This document shows, piece by piece, positions 1 to 6,924 of a stretch of DNA of 7,076 bases (position 1 is its first letter; the number at the start of each line of letters is the position of its first letter). Under the pieces are notes generated by a model, which was not told where the DNA came from, did not search any database, and was given only the letters and a program-made list of their open reading frames with translations. The stretch is from Eubacteriales Family XIII. Incertae Sedis bacterium (GTDB lineage Bacteria; Bacillota; Clostridia; Peptostreptococcales; Anaerovoracaceae): positions 1 to 7,076 of the forward strand of contig JAITAX010000202.1 of assembly GCA_031283865.1 (NCBI GenBank), in the 5' to 3' direction. The position numbers and the translations under genes are program-made.

Positions 1-1
1 C

Positions 2-2212
2 ACGAAGATCGGCCTGGCGGAGGAGAGCCTGAACAGCCTTATGCGGGGTTATGACCTGCCCGTTTCCGCGGAGGTCATGGATCTGCTGATGCAGGAGGCC
101 GGCTGGCGGGAGGACTTCCCGGCCGAATGGGTAGAGCGCGTCGAGGCCTTCCCCTACGACCGCTACGACGTCATGGTGCGCATGGAGTCAGCGGAAGCTT
201 ACAACTTCGTCACGCAGGCCCTGCTTTCGCGCTACGGCGCGGATCGGGTGCTGGTCTTCCCCGATACTTCCGAGGCGCCGCGCTATGAATCGACGGCGCG
301 CGAATCCGACGCGTATGCGGGCGGGGCGCAGGGCGGCGTCCCTTACATCGAGTTTATGCCGGCGCCGCAACCCAAGACTGGGGAGGGCGTTTTCGAGCTT
401 ATCGCCGATCCCCGCGAGCGTCCCGCAGACACGGCACCGCCGCCGGACGCGGAAGGCGCAAGCGCGGCGCGGATGCTTTCGGAAGCGGACATCGCGGGCG
501 GCTACGCGCTGATCGACGGTACGCCCGATATGACGCTGTACACGGCGCGCTACAAGAAGCAGAACTCCAAGGGCGGCGGCTTCCTCGAACTGATCGATGT
601 CGTCGATTCCAAGCTCCTGTACCTGAGCCTCGGTATGCTGCCGTCGAAGGTCGAGGCGCTTCAGAGCGCGGGCATGGAGGTGATCCCGCGCACGGCGAGT
701 TACACGGGCTGGAACGACGAACGCTACGCGCGCGCCGTCACAGACGACTACGCGCGTTACGGCATCGTCCCCTCCTATCTGATCGTCGGCGGCGAGAGCG
801 TGCCGGGCTTCGACGACGGTCCTGCATTCATCGAATCGTATATCGCCGATAACGATATCGTGATCGGCCTGATCGAGAATACGACCCAGCTGCAAAACAT
901 CCTGCAAAACGGCGTTCTGGACGCCGCCATCGCCGGCGGTTACAATGCCGTGCGCATATTTTCCGTTTGGGATTACATACAAAACCGATATCAATACTAT
1001 GGGTATGAGGGCGTGGAGGAGATCGAAAACACGCTGTTTCGCGCCGTCACGGAGCGCAACATCCGCGTGATCTATTACAAGCCGATCCGCGAATTTAAGG
1101 ATTTGCACACCTATGTGACGGAGATCGGCGAGTACAGAACGCTCTTCGCCAATCTCGACGCGCGGCTTGCGAGGCACGGCTTCAGCCGGGGCGACGCCTC
1201 CGTCATGCCGCCGCTGCGGGTTCCGCTCGCCGCGAAGCTGCTCGCCGCGCTCGCGAGCGCGGCGGCCGGCATACTGCTGCTGCATCTGGTTTTTCCGCTT
1301 CCGCAACGCTTCAAACACGGGCTTTTGGCCGTGTGCGCGGTCTGCGTGCTCGGCGCGTTCAAGATCCTGCCCTATACGACCGAGTTGATTGCGAGCTTCG
1401 TGAACGCTTTCGTGTTCGCCTGCCTTGCGACGATATTCTTCACGAGCAGGTGCAAGACTTTCTATGACCGCGCCGCCGCGCCGTCCGGCGGGGGATCCTT
1501 GACCCTCGGCCCGATTCTCCTGCTCGCTTCGGCGACGCTGGCAAGCGCCGTCCTCATATCCGTATGCGGCGGTATCCTGACGGCGGCCCCCTTGTCGTCC
1601 GTCAATTACATGCTGGAGATCGACATATTCCGCGGCGTCAAGCTCTCGCAGCTCGCGCCGATTGCCTTTTTCGCCGTTGTCTACCTCGCGTATTTCGGCT
1701 TCGGCAACCGGAAGCGCAAGCCGGGACAGCTCGAATTTTACGATTTGAAAGAGATGATGAACACGCCCATCCGCGTGTGGATGGTGCTGGTCGGACTTGT
1801 ATTCCTGGGCGGTGGGGTATACTACATCCTGCGCACGGGCCATGAGGTCCTCGAGGTCAGCAGCGTGGAGATGCTGCTGCGAAACGAGCTGGAGGAACTC
1901 CTGATCGCGCGCCCGCGGACGAAAGAATTTCTGTTCGCCTTTCCCGCCGTCATGCTGATGGTCTATACCGCCTGCCGCCGCCTCCCGTTCTGGCCTGTCG
2001 TGTTCGGCCTGTGCGGCGTCATCGGCGCCGGCTCCGTCGTGAACACTTTCATGCACATAAGGACGCCGCTCTATCTCGGCTTTGCGCGGACGGGCTATTC
2101 GCTCCTCTTCGGCTGGATCATCGGCATCGCGGGCATCCTGCTCTTTGAGCTGGTCTATCGGCTGTACAAGCGGTCTGCGGCCTGCGCCGCGCCGCGCGGA
2201 ACCTCGGCGTGA
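2..2212 (+). CDS. DUF5693-like polytopic membrane protein, 5' end missing (partial)
   Basis: Function unknown; I recognise it as the large membrane protein (DUF5693 type) often encoded just before csaB in Clostridia. The frame is open to the window edge (codons from base 2 read TKIGLAEESLNSL before the first ATG at 41). That ATG lies inside a continuous domain, so the true start, and presumably an N-terminal membrane anchor, is upstream. Counting from the ATG at 41, residues 1-385 form a soluble alternating alpha/beta region, interrupted at about 120-145 by an Ala/Pro-rich linker. Residues 396-707 hold about eight or nine hydrophobic helices (roughly 396-418, 424-443, 447-468, 488-512, 535-555, 577-597, 628-645, 650-668, 684-707). 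The protein ends in a basic tail. The soluble part is probably extracytoplasmic. The stop overlaps the csaB start by 4 bases, so the two are probably translationally coupled. Inferred role: assembly or export of the csaB-modified wall polymer. The family call is from memory of the family and its context. Confidence 0.8.
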   Translation, partial: TKIGLAEESLNSLMRGYDLPVSAEVMDLLMQEAGWREDFPAEWVERVEAFPYDRYDVMVRMESAEAYNFVTQALLSRYGADRVLVFPDTSEAPRYESTARESDAYAGGAQGGVPYIEFMPAPQPKTGEGVFELIADPRERPADTAPPPDAEGASAARMLSEADIAGGYALIDGTPDMTLYTARYKKQNSKGGGFLELIDVVDSKLLYLSLGMLPSKVEALQSAGMEVIPRTASYTGWNDERYARAVTDDYARYGIVPSYLIVGGESVPGFDDGPAFIESYIADNDIVIGLIENTTQLQNILQNGVLDAAIAGGYNAVRIFSVWDYIQNRYQYYGYEGVEEIENTLFRAVTERNIRVIYYKPIREFKDLHTYVTEIGEYRTLFANLDARLARHGFSRGDASVMPPLRVPLAAKLLAALASAAAGILLLHLVFPLPQRFKHGLLAVCAVCVLGAFKILPYTTELIASFVNAFVFACLATIFFTSRCKTFYDRAAAPSGGGSLTLGPILLLASATLASAVLISVCGGILTAAPLSSVNYMLEIDIFRGVKLSQLAPIAFFAVVYLAYFGFGNRKRKPGQLEFYDLKEMMNTPIRVWMVLVGLVFLGGGVYYILRTGHEVLEVSSVEMLLRNELEELLIARPRTKEFLFAFPAVMLMVYTACRRLPFWPVVFGLCGVIGAGSVVNTFMHIRTPLYLGFARTGYSLLFGWIIGIAGILLFELVYRLYKRSAACAAPRGTSA

Positions 2213-3363
2213 ACAAGGCGTATCGGATCTTGATCTCCGGCTATTACGGCGCGGGCAACATCGGCGACGAGTCGATCCTGACGGTCGTCGCGGAAAACCT
2301 GCGGGCGCGGCTTTCGGACGTCGAGATCACGGTGCTTTCGCAAAGCCCCGAGGCCACGGCGAAAAAACACGCGGTGCGTTCCGTAAACAGGCGTTCCCCC
2401 GCCGTGATCCGTGAGATTCGGCGCTGCGATTTGCTTATCAGCGGCGGCGGCAGCCTGCTTCAGGATGTTACGAGCCGCAAGAGTATTTTGTATTATCTCG
2501 CCGTCATGTGGGCTGCGTTTTTCTTTCGCAAGGATGTGTTCATCTACAGCCAGGGGATCGGTCCCATCGTTTCGAAGCAGAACCGCAGGCTGACGGCGTG
2601 GACGCTGCGGCGCGCCGCCGGCATCGTCGTCCGCGACGAAGCCTCCGCGGAGCTGTTGGCCGAGATCGGCGTTCCCCGCGAGAGGGTGGTCGTCACGGCG
2701 GACCCGGTCCTGCGCGTGAAGAAAGCGGAGCTTGCCGCGGGCCGCGCGATTTTGGCGCGAGAGGGTTTCGACGTGGACGGCGCGGGTCCGGCGGTGGGCT
2801 TCGCGGTGCGCGAACGGCGAACGGACAGTGAGTTCGTCGATGAACTGTGCCTGTCGGTCAGGCGGCTTCTGGACGAGTCCGGCGCGCGCGTCCTGCTGAT
2901 TCCTTTCCACTACGCCGAAGACCTGCCCGTCATAGAGGAACTCGAACGGCGGCTTTCCGGAAAGGTTTTAGCCATAAAGAACAAATATCTGACGGAGGAA
3001 ATGCTGTCGATCATAGGCAATATGGATTTGCTCGTCGGCGTGCGGCTGCACGCGCTCATCTACGCCGCCGTCATGGAAACGCCGATGATCGCCGTGTCCT
3101 ACGACCCTAAGATCAACTCGTTCATGCACTCGCTCGGCATGAAAGCGATGTCGGCGGTCGGGGATTTTAAGAGCGAATACTTCATGGAAGAGTTCGAGAA
3201 GACCGTTCGCGACGCGGATGCCCTGCGCCGCGAGATCGGCGAACGCGTCACCTTGCTGATCAAGAAGCTCGATACGAACGAAGAGATGATCGGCGCGCTG
3301 CGGGCACGGCGAGCGGCGAGGGAAAGCCGCAGGGGCGCCGGCCGGAAAGAAGCGCAGAAATAA
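2209..3363 (+). CDS. csaB: Polysaccharide pyruvyl transferase CsaB
   Basis: Predicted to transfer a pyruvyl group from phosphoenolpyruvate to a cell-wall polysaccharide, forming the 4,6-ketal on ManNAc that SLH domains recognise. It probably acts at the cytoplasmic face of the membrane on lipid-linked precursor. The 384-residue length is normal for the family. Family signatures are visible: GYYGAGNIGDESIL (11-24), ISGGGSLLQD (77-86), SQGIGPI (114-120), VVRDEASAELL (140-150), TADPVL (163-168) and the C-terminal GVRLHALIYAA (277-287) with the basic and His residues expected for PEP binding. The tail (365-384) is charged and probably disordered. The start is GTG in the overlap GTGA with the preceding stop. 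There is only a weak CGGA eight bases upstream, so translation probably depends on coupling. The N-terminus MNKAYRILISGYYG fits family starts. The pyruvyltransferase assignment is firm; the exact acceptor sugar is inferred from family and context. Confidence 0.93.
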   Translation: MNKAYRILISGYYGAGNIGDESILTVVAENLRARLSDVEITVLSQSPEATAKKHAVRSVNRRSPAVIREIRRCDLLISGGGSLLQDVTSRKSILYYLAVMWAAFFFRKDVFIYSQGIGPIVSKQNRRLTAWTLRRAAGIVVRDEASAELLAEIGVPRERVVVTADPVLRVKKAELAAGRAILAREGFDVDGAGPAVGFAVRERRTDSEFVDELCLSVRRLLDESGARVLLIPFHYAEDLPVIEELERRLSGKVLAIKNKYLTEEMLSIIGNMDLLVGVRLHALIYAAVMETPMIAVSYDPKINSFMHSLGMKAMSAVGDFKSEYFMEEFEKTVRDADALRREIGERVTLLIKKLDTNEEMIGALRARRAARESRRGAGRKEAQK

Positions 3364-3444
3364 TTATCATATCAAGAAATTATTGTAACTGCTTCGCCGG
3401 GCGGATGCGCGTTTGCCGGCCGGCCCGGATATCTGCCCGCTCTT

Positions 3445-3450
3445 GGAGGA
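3445..3450 (+). promoter_or_regulatory. Ribosome binding site (GGAGGA) fixing a TTG start
   Basis: GGAGGA lies 7 bases before an in-frame TTG at 3458, an ideal spacing. The only other early candidate in this frame is a TTG at 3413, which has no comparable Shine-Dalgarno sequence. An in-frame TAA at 3386-3388 limits how far upstream the start can be. Confidence 0.75.
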
Positions 3451-3457
3451 AGCCGTT

Positions 3458-4210
3458 TTGTACGACAGTTCCGCGATTGAATCAAAAAAACGCATCCGCA
3501 TATTGGATGTTTCCGTCGATAGGGTGTCCCTTGCGGAGGCGGCGGAGATCTTCGAAGCGCTGCTGCGCACGGAGGCTTGCAGCCTGATCGTGACGCCCAA
3601 TTCAGAGATATTGTGGAATGCGGCCAAGGACGCGGGTCTGAAAGCGATCTTGAACGATGCGGATCTCGTCATACCCGACGGGATTGGGCTTGTGTACGCG
3701 TCGCGCGTCATCGGATCGCCGCTCGCGGAACGCGTTACGGGGATCGATTTCCTTGACGCGGCGCTGCGCCGTCTTGCCGAAACGGGGGAATCCATCTATC
3801 TGCTCGGCAGCGCGCCCGGCGTCGCTGAAAAGGCGGCGCAGCATATGCGCGCGCGCTATCCCGCGCTGCGCGTGGCGGGTGTGCGCCACGGCTATTACAA
3901 GCCGGAGGAGGAAGCTGCAATCGTCGAAGAGATCAACGAAAGCGGCGCGGTCTTCCTCTGCGCGGCCTTGGGTTCGCCCAAGCAGGAGCGCTTTATCCAC
4001 ACGCACAGGGAGGCGCTGCGCGTGCGCGCGGCCATAGGCGTCGGCGGAAGCCTTGACGTCTGGGCGGGCGTGCAGAAGCGCGCGCCGGCTTTTTTCAGGG
4101 ATCACGGTCTGGAGTGGCTGTACCGCCTTGCGCGGCAGCCGGCGCGCATCAAGCGCGTGCTCGTCCTGCCGCTGTTCATGCTGCGCGTGTTCGCGGGCAA
4201 CAGGCGATAG
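3458..4210 (+). CDS. tagA: WecG/TagA/CpsF-family glycosyltransferase (probable lipid-linked ManNAc transferase)
   Basis: GT26-type enzyme, predicted to add ManNAc from UDP-ManNAc to undecaprenyl-PP-GlcNAc, the committed step of a teichoic-acid-like or secondary wall polymer. It is 250 residues from the TTG at 3458; starting at 3413 would add 15 unconserved residues. Motifs in this numbering: TPNSEI (46-51), DADLVIPDGIG (67-77), YLLGSAPG (114-121), GYYKPEEE (145-152), ALGSPKQERFI (170-180), GVGGSLDVWAG (194-204). T46 and D74 have the same 28-residue spacing as the Thr and Asp reported as important in a Thermoanaerobacter TagA (T37 and D65, from memory). The C-terminus from about 208 (FFRDHGLEWLYRLARQP, then basic and hydrophobic residues) matches the tail that docks these enzymes on the membrane. 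Its place after csaB supports a pyruvylated ManNAc polymer. The family is certain; the exact sugar (ManNAc or ManNAcA) and so the symbol tagA are inferred. Confidence 0.9.
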   Translation: MYDSSAIESKKRIRILDVSVDRVSLAEAAEIFEALLRTEACSLIVTPNSEILWNAAKDAGLKAILNDADLVIPDGIGLVYASRVIGSPLAERVTGIDFLDAALRRLAETGESIYLLGSAPGVAEKAAQHMRARYPALRVAGVRHGYYKPEEEAAIVEEINESGAVFLCAALGSPKQERFIHTHREALRVRAAIGVGGSLDVWAGVQKRAPAFFRDHGLEWLYRLARQPARIKRVLVLPLFMLRVFAGNRR

Positions 4211-4217
4211 GGCCTTG

Positions 4218-4298
4218 CCGCCGCGCCATCATACGGCGGGATGCGCCGCCGCGGTCCGTTGCTTGCGGAAGTTATTGCTGTGCGCCGTGCGGCGCAAG
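4218..4298 (+). promoter_or_regulatory. Leader with competing GC-rich inverted repeats upstream of transketolase
   Basis: In the 106-base gap before transketolase, CCGCCG (4218-4223) can pair with CGGCGG (4234-4239), which can instead pair with a second CCGCCG (4246-4251). Further on, TGCGCC (4281-4286) pairs with GGCGCA (4291-4296) around a GTGC loop, while CTTGCG (4262-4267) can pair with CGCAAG (4293-4298), using much of the same right arm. The last repeats end 4 bases before the GGAG at 4303-4306 that probably serves as the ribosome binding site. I see no T-run after any hairpin, no recognisable riboswitch and no convincing promoter. In a GC-rich genome such repeats can arise by chance. 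Confidence 0.25.
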
Positions 4299-4316
4299 GA
4301 ATGGAGATAAAAATAT

Positions 4317-5135
4317 ATGTTTACAGATTTTAAGAAAACAGAAGCGGCTGCAAAGGCCATCCGCACGGAGATCATCAAACAACTGTACCGCGCGGGTTCG
4401 GGACATCCCGGAGGCTCGCTTTCCGCAGCGGATATCGCAGCGGTCCTGTATTTCGGGGAAATGCGCATTGATTCCAAGGACCCGTCGCGCCCCGACAGGG
4501 ATAAATTCGTGCTTTCCAAGGGCCACGCGGCGCCCCTGCTCTACGCGACCCTCGCGGAAAAGGGCTATTTCCCGAAAGAGGAACTGTACAAGCTGCGGAA
4601 GCTCGGCGCCCTGTTGCAGGGGCATCCGAACATCAAGATCCCCGGCGTCGAGATGTCGACAGGCTCTTTGGGGCAGGGTTTTTCCGCGGCGGTCGGCATG
4701 GCGCTCGCCGCGCGCATGGACGGGGGCGGCCGCGTGTACGTGCTGCTCGGCGACGGCGAGCTTGAGGAGGGCCTCGTCTGGGAGGCCGCGATGTCCGCGG
4801 CCCATTACAAGCTCGACAACCTCTGCGCCGTTGTCGATTGGAACGGCCTGCAGATCGACGGCCGGAACGAGGACGTGATGACCGTCGCGCCCATCGGCGA
4901 AAAGTTCACGAGCTTCGGCTTCCACGTCATATCCATCGACGGACACAGCCTGCCCGCGATTGCGGGCGCCTTTGAAGAGGCGCGGACGCACAAGGGCTGT
5001 CCGACCGTTATCGTGGCAAAGACCGTCAAGGGCAAGGGCGTTTCGTTCATGGAGAACGAAGCCGGCTGGCACGGCAAGGCCCCGAACGAAGAAGAAGCGA
5101 AGAAAGCATTGGCAGAATTAGGAGGTGCTCTATAA
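4317..5135 (+). CDS. Transketolase, N-terminal subunit
   Basis: First half of a two-subunit transketolase (EC 2.2.1.1). It binds the diphosphate of ThDP and moves two-carbon ketol units between sugar phosphates in the cytosolic non-oxidative pentose phosphate pathway. The 272-residue length is typical of the split form. Visible motifs: SGHPGGSLS (28-36), LSKGHAAPLLYA (66-77), GSLGQGFSAAVGMAL (116-130), and the ThDP motif beginning GDGELEEG (145-152) and closing with N176 in VVDWNG (172-177). D146 and N176 are the expected Mg ligands. K238 and K240 (TVKGKGVSF, 236-244) and H252 follow the family pattern. The ATG at 4317 is fixed by an in-frame TAA at 4308-4310 and a GGAG 10 bases upstream. Its stop shares one base with the next start (TAATG), so it is certainly co-expressed with the C-terminal subunit. 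All expected motifs are present. Confidence 0.96.
   Translation: MFTDFKKTEAAAKAIRTEIIKQLYRAGSGHPGGSLSAADIAAVLYFGEMRIDSKDPSRPDRDKFVLSKGHAAPLLYATLAEKGYFPKEELYKLRKLGALLQGHPNIKIPGVEMSTGSLGQGFSAAVGMALAARMDGGGRVYVLLGDGELEEGLVWEAAMSAAHYKLDNLCAVVDWNGLQIDGRNEDVMTVAPIGEKFTSFGFHVISIDGHSLPAIAGAFEEARTHKGCPTVIVAKTVKGKGVSFMENEAGWHGKAPNEEEAKKALAELGGAL
5120..5127 (+). promoter_or_regulatory. Strong ribosome binding site (AGGAGGTG) inside the preceding gene
   Basis: AGGAGGTG sits 7 bases before the ATG at 5135 and inside the last codons of the N-terminal subunit. It is a near-perfect match to the anti-Shine-Dalgarno sequence. It lets the C-terminal subunit be initiated independently and probably in matched amounts. 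Confidence 0.85.
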
Positions 5136-6067
5136 TGGCGGACAAGATTGCAACCAGACAGGCATACGGGGAATTTCTCGTGGAAAAGGGCAAAACCGCC
5201 GGAAATTTGATCGTGATGGATGCGGATTTGTCCAAGTCCACGATGACGGCGGGCTTCGCGAAAGCCTTTCCCGACAGGTTTTTCAACATGGGCATAGCGG
5301 AACAGAATCTGTACGGCGTCGCGGCGGGACTTGCCGTTTCCGGCAAGACCGTCTGCGCGAGCACTTTCGCCATGTTCGCGACGGGGCGGGCCTTTGAGAT
5401 CATCCGAAATTCCATAGGCTACACGCACGCAAACGTGAAGATATGCGCCACGCACGCCGGCATCACGGTGGGTGAGGACGGTGCGAGCCACCAGACCTTT
5501 GAGGACATCGCGCTGATGCGGACGATCCCCGGCATGACCGTGCTGAACCCCTCGGACGCCCATTCGGCGAAACGGCTGCTCGACCTCGCGGTCGACGCGG
5601 ACGGGCCGTTCTACATCCGCCTCGGACGCGCCACCGTCCCCCTGCTCTACGACGCGGACGCCGCGCTCGCGGTCGGCAAGGGTTGCTGCCTGCGGGAGGG
5701 CCGGGATTACGCGATTCTCGCGACGGGCGTCATGGTGCATGAGGCGTTGCAGGCGGCGGAAACGCTGGCGGGGGAGGGCCTTTCCGTGCGCGTCATAGAT
5801 ATGCACACGATCAAACCCCTCGACGGCCTGATCGTGGAGCAGGCCGCGCGTGAAACAAAGGGACTTGTCACGGCGGAGGAGCATTCCGTCATAGGCGGGC
5901 TGTTCGGCGCCGTCGCCGAGTATGCGGCGGCGCATTGCCCTGTCAGGATCGTTCCCGTGGGGCAGCAGGATGCCTACGGCGAGTCGGGCAAGCCGGACGA
6001 ACTCCTCAAAAAATACGGCATGTCCGCGGACGCCGTCGCGAACGCCGTGCGGCGTCTCGCGGGATAG
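5135..6067 (+). CDS. Transketolase, C-terminal subunit
   Basis: Second half of the split transketolase, carrying the pyrimidine-binding domain and the C-terminal transketolase domain; it completes the active site with the upstream subunit. The 310-residue length is usual. Motifs: DADLSKS (29-35), NMGIAEQN (51-58) with E56 as the catalytic glutamate expected to contact the ThDP aminopyrimidine, FAMFATGRAFEIIRN (78-92), THAGITVGEDGASHQ (106-120), EDIALMRTIPGMTVLNPSD (123-141) and YIRLGR (160-165). The C-terminal domain begins near 188 with YAILATG (192-198) and continues through IDMHTIKPLD (221-230) and EEHSVIGGLFG (248-258). The related 1-deoxyxylulose-5-phosphate synthase is a single long protein. 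Pyruvate dehydrogenase E1 beta is a less likely alternative, because both halves here carry transketolase-type motifs. The stop at 6065-6067 is followed by a 25-base gap to the next gene. Confidence 0.95.
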   Translation: MADKIATRQAYGEFLVEKGKTAGNLIVMDADLSKSTMTAGFAKAFPDRFFNMGIAEQNLYGVAAGLAVSGKTVCASTFAMFATGRAFEIIRNSIGYTHANVKICATHAGITVGEDGASHQTFEDIALMRTIPGMTVLNPSDAHSAKRLLDLAVDADGPFYIRLGRATVPLLYDADAALAVGKGCCLREGRDYAILATGVMVHEALQAAETLAGEGLSVRVIDMHTIKPLDGLIVEQAARETKGLVTAEEHSVIGGLFGAVAEYAAAHCPVRIVPVGQQDAYGESGKPDELLKKYGMSADAVANAVRRLAG

Positions 6068-6092
6068 GCCGCGGCGCGCGCGGACGTGAGGC

Positions 6093-6776
6093 ATGAACAA
6101 GAAAGACGTCATCCGACTGTTCAGCGGCAGGGCCGATCCGCCGAGGCATTGCTACAGCCAAAAGGAAGAGGCCCTGCTTCTGGCGCATATACAGAGCCGC
6201 TTCGGCGCGCCGAAGCGCATCTTGACGGAGGCCTATCCGCAGGATATCAGGGCCGACGCGGTCGTGATCGCGCCGTCGCCGGAGCGCCCGTGGTACGCGT
6301 TGATCACCGTGGGCATGGGCGCTTTCGTCATGGATGTGCCGCCGGACCTGATCGACTGCGAACTCGAACGCGCGGAGCTTATGTTTTGCCTGCCGCCGAA
6401 TTGGCATGTCGGGAGTCTGCGGGAGGAATGGCGTTGGCCGCTCTACTGGCTGCGCGCGCTGGCGCACATCCCGGCCGGCAAGGAAACGTGGCTCGGCTGG
6501 GGCCACGTCGTACCCATAGAGGATTCTGTGTCCAAAAGATCAAAATTCTCGGGAATGCTCCTGATCGACCCCGCGGCCTACGACCGGGAGGCGTCCTTTT
6601 GCGAAATGCCCGACGGCAGCATCGTCAACTTCTACCAAGTGCTGCCCCTCTTCGAGGATGAGGTGGCATACAGGCGGACGATGGGTACGGACGTGCTTCT
6701 CGCCCTCTTTGAAAGCAGGCTCGGGCACCGCCCGCTGTGCGTGATGGACGCCGCGCGCGGAAGCTGCATCCCCTGA
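6093..6776 (+). CDS. SUFU (suppressor of fused-like) domain protein
   Basis: A 227-residue soluble protein with no signal peptide or membrane segment. I recognise the bacterial SUFU domain over about residues 30-207: YALITVGMGAFVMDVP (68-83), RAELMFCLPPNWHVGS (93-108), WPLYWLRALAHIPAGKETWLGWGH (115-138), FSGMLLIDP (152-160) and FCEMPDGSIVNFYQVLPLFEDEVAYRR (169-195). The biochemical function in bacteria is not established. SUFU and SUKH domains have been proposed as immunity proteins in polymorphic-toxin systems, but no toxin gene lies in this window. The ATG is fixed by an in-frame TGA at 6087-6089. Shine-Dalgarno options are poor: CGGA with a spacer of about 8 bases, or GTGAGG almost touching the start. 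With 25 bases after transketolase and no visible promoter, it is probably expressed by read-through. Domain call good; role unknown. Confidence 0.85.
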   Translation: MNKKDVIRLFSGRADPPRHCYSQKEEALLLAHIQSRFGAPKRILTEAYPQDIRADAVVIAPSPERPWYALITVGMGAFVMDVPPDLIDCELERAELMFCLPPNWHVGSLREEWRWPLYWLRALAHIPAGKETWLGWGHVVPIEDSVSKRSKFSGMLLIDPAAYDREASFCEMPDGSIVNFYQVLPLFEDEVAYRRTMGTDVLLALFESRLGHRPLCVMDAARGSCIP

Positions 6777-6778
6777 GC

Positions 6779-6802
6779 TGCGGGGCGCGTTCGGTGCCCG
6801 CA
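6779..6802 (+). other. GC-rich hairpin just after the SUFU stop codon
   Basis: TGCGGG (6779-6784) pairs perfectly with CCCGCA (6797-6802). With a bulged G at 6785, the stem continues as CGC/GTG (one G-T pair) around a GTTCG loop. It starts 2 bases after the stop codon, so it could protect the 3' end of the message or slow polymerase. No T-run follows, so it is not a standard intrinsic terminator. Confidence 0.3.
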
Positions 6803-6840
6803 AACACGCGCGCTGTGCGGCATTGCCCGGCCGGGCGCGG

Positions 6841-6868
6841 AAATTCTTGGCTGTTTTAGGATTTTTTT
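6841..6868 (+). terminator. Weak terminator candidate (AT-rich stem plus T-run)
   Basis: AAATTCT (6841-6847) can pair with AGGATTT (6858-6864, one G-T pair) around a 10-base loop, and the T-run continues to 6868. The stem is AT-rich and weak. It lies where the transketolase-SUFU transcript should end, before the tRNA promoter. A 12-base palindrome (GCCCGGCCGGGC, 6825-6836) just upstream might help pausing. Confidence 0.25.
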
Positions 6869-6887
6869 GAATCGGAAATTTTTGGCC

Positions 6888-6916
6888 TTTACAAAACGCG
6901 GGATTTTGGATATAAT
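6888..6916 (+). promoter_or_regulatory. Sigma-A type promoter of tRNA-Pro
   Basis: TTTACA at 6888-6893 matches the -35 consensus at 5 of 6 positions, and TATAAT at 6911-6916 is a perfect -10. The spacer is exactly 17 bases. The predicted start is about A6923, 7 bases past the -10 and 2 bases before the tRNA. The region is also distinctly AT-rich compared with its surroundings. Confidence 0.9.
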
Positions 6917-6924
6917 ACAAGCAT

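Noticed and set aside
188..2056. 622-codon open frame on the - strand
   Set aside because: It lies wholly antisense to the DUF5693-like gene, is rich in Arg/Ala/His/Asp low-complexity sequence typical of GC-rich shadows, and shows no domain or ribosome binding site.
3358..3390. Possible promoter in the AT-rich stretch after csaB
   Set aside because: TATTGT (3381-3386) matches the -10 at only four positions, and the position 17 bases upstream has no -35 resemblance.
4114..4878. 254-codon + strand frame bridging the tagA-type gene and transketolase
   Set aside because: It overlaps two convincing genes in another frame and its translation is Arg/Ser/Cys-rich noise.
4317..6067. Two adjacent ORFs read as a frameshifted single transketolase
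   Set aside because: Each ORF has its own good start and ribosome binding site, complete ends and the normal split-subunit lengths, so this is the natural two-gene form.
4317..6067. Pyruvate or 2-oxoacid dehydrogenase E1 alpha/beta pair
   Set aside because: The N-terminal motifs (SGHPGGSLS, SKGHAAPLLYA, GSLGQGFSAAVGMAL) are of the transketolase type, and no E2 or E3 gene is nearby.
4805..6112. 435-codon open frame on the - strand
   Set aside because: It is antisense to both transketolase subunits, whose motifs are unambiguous, and its own translation has no recognisable domain.
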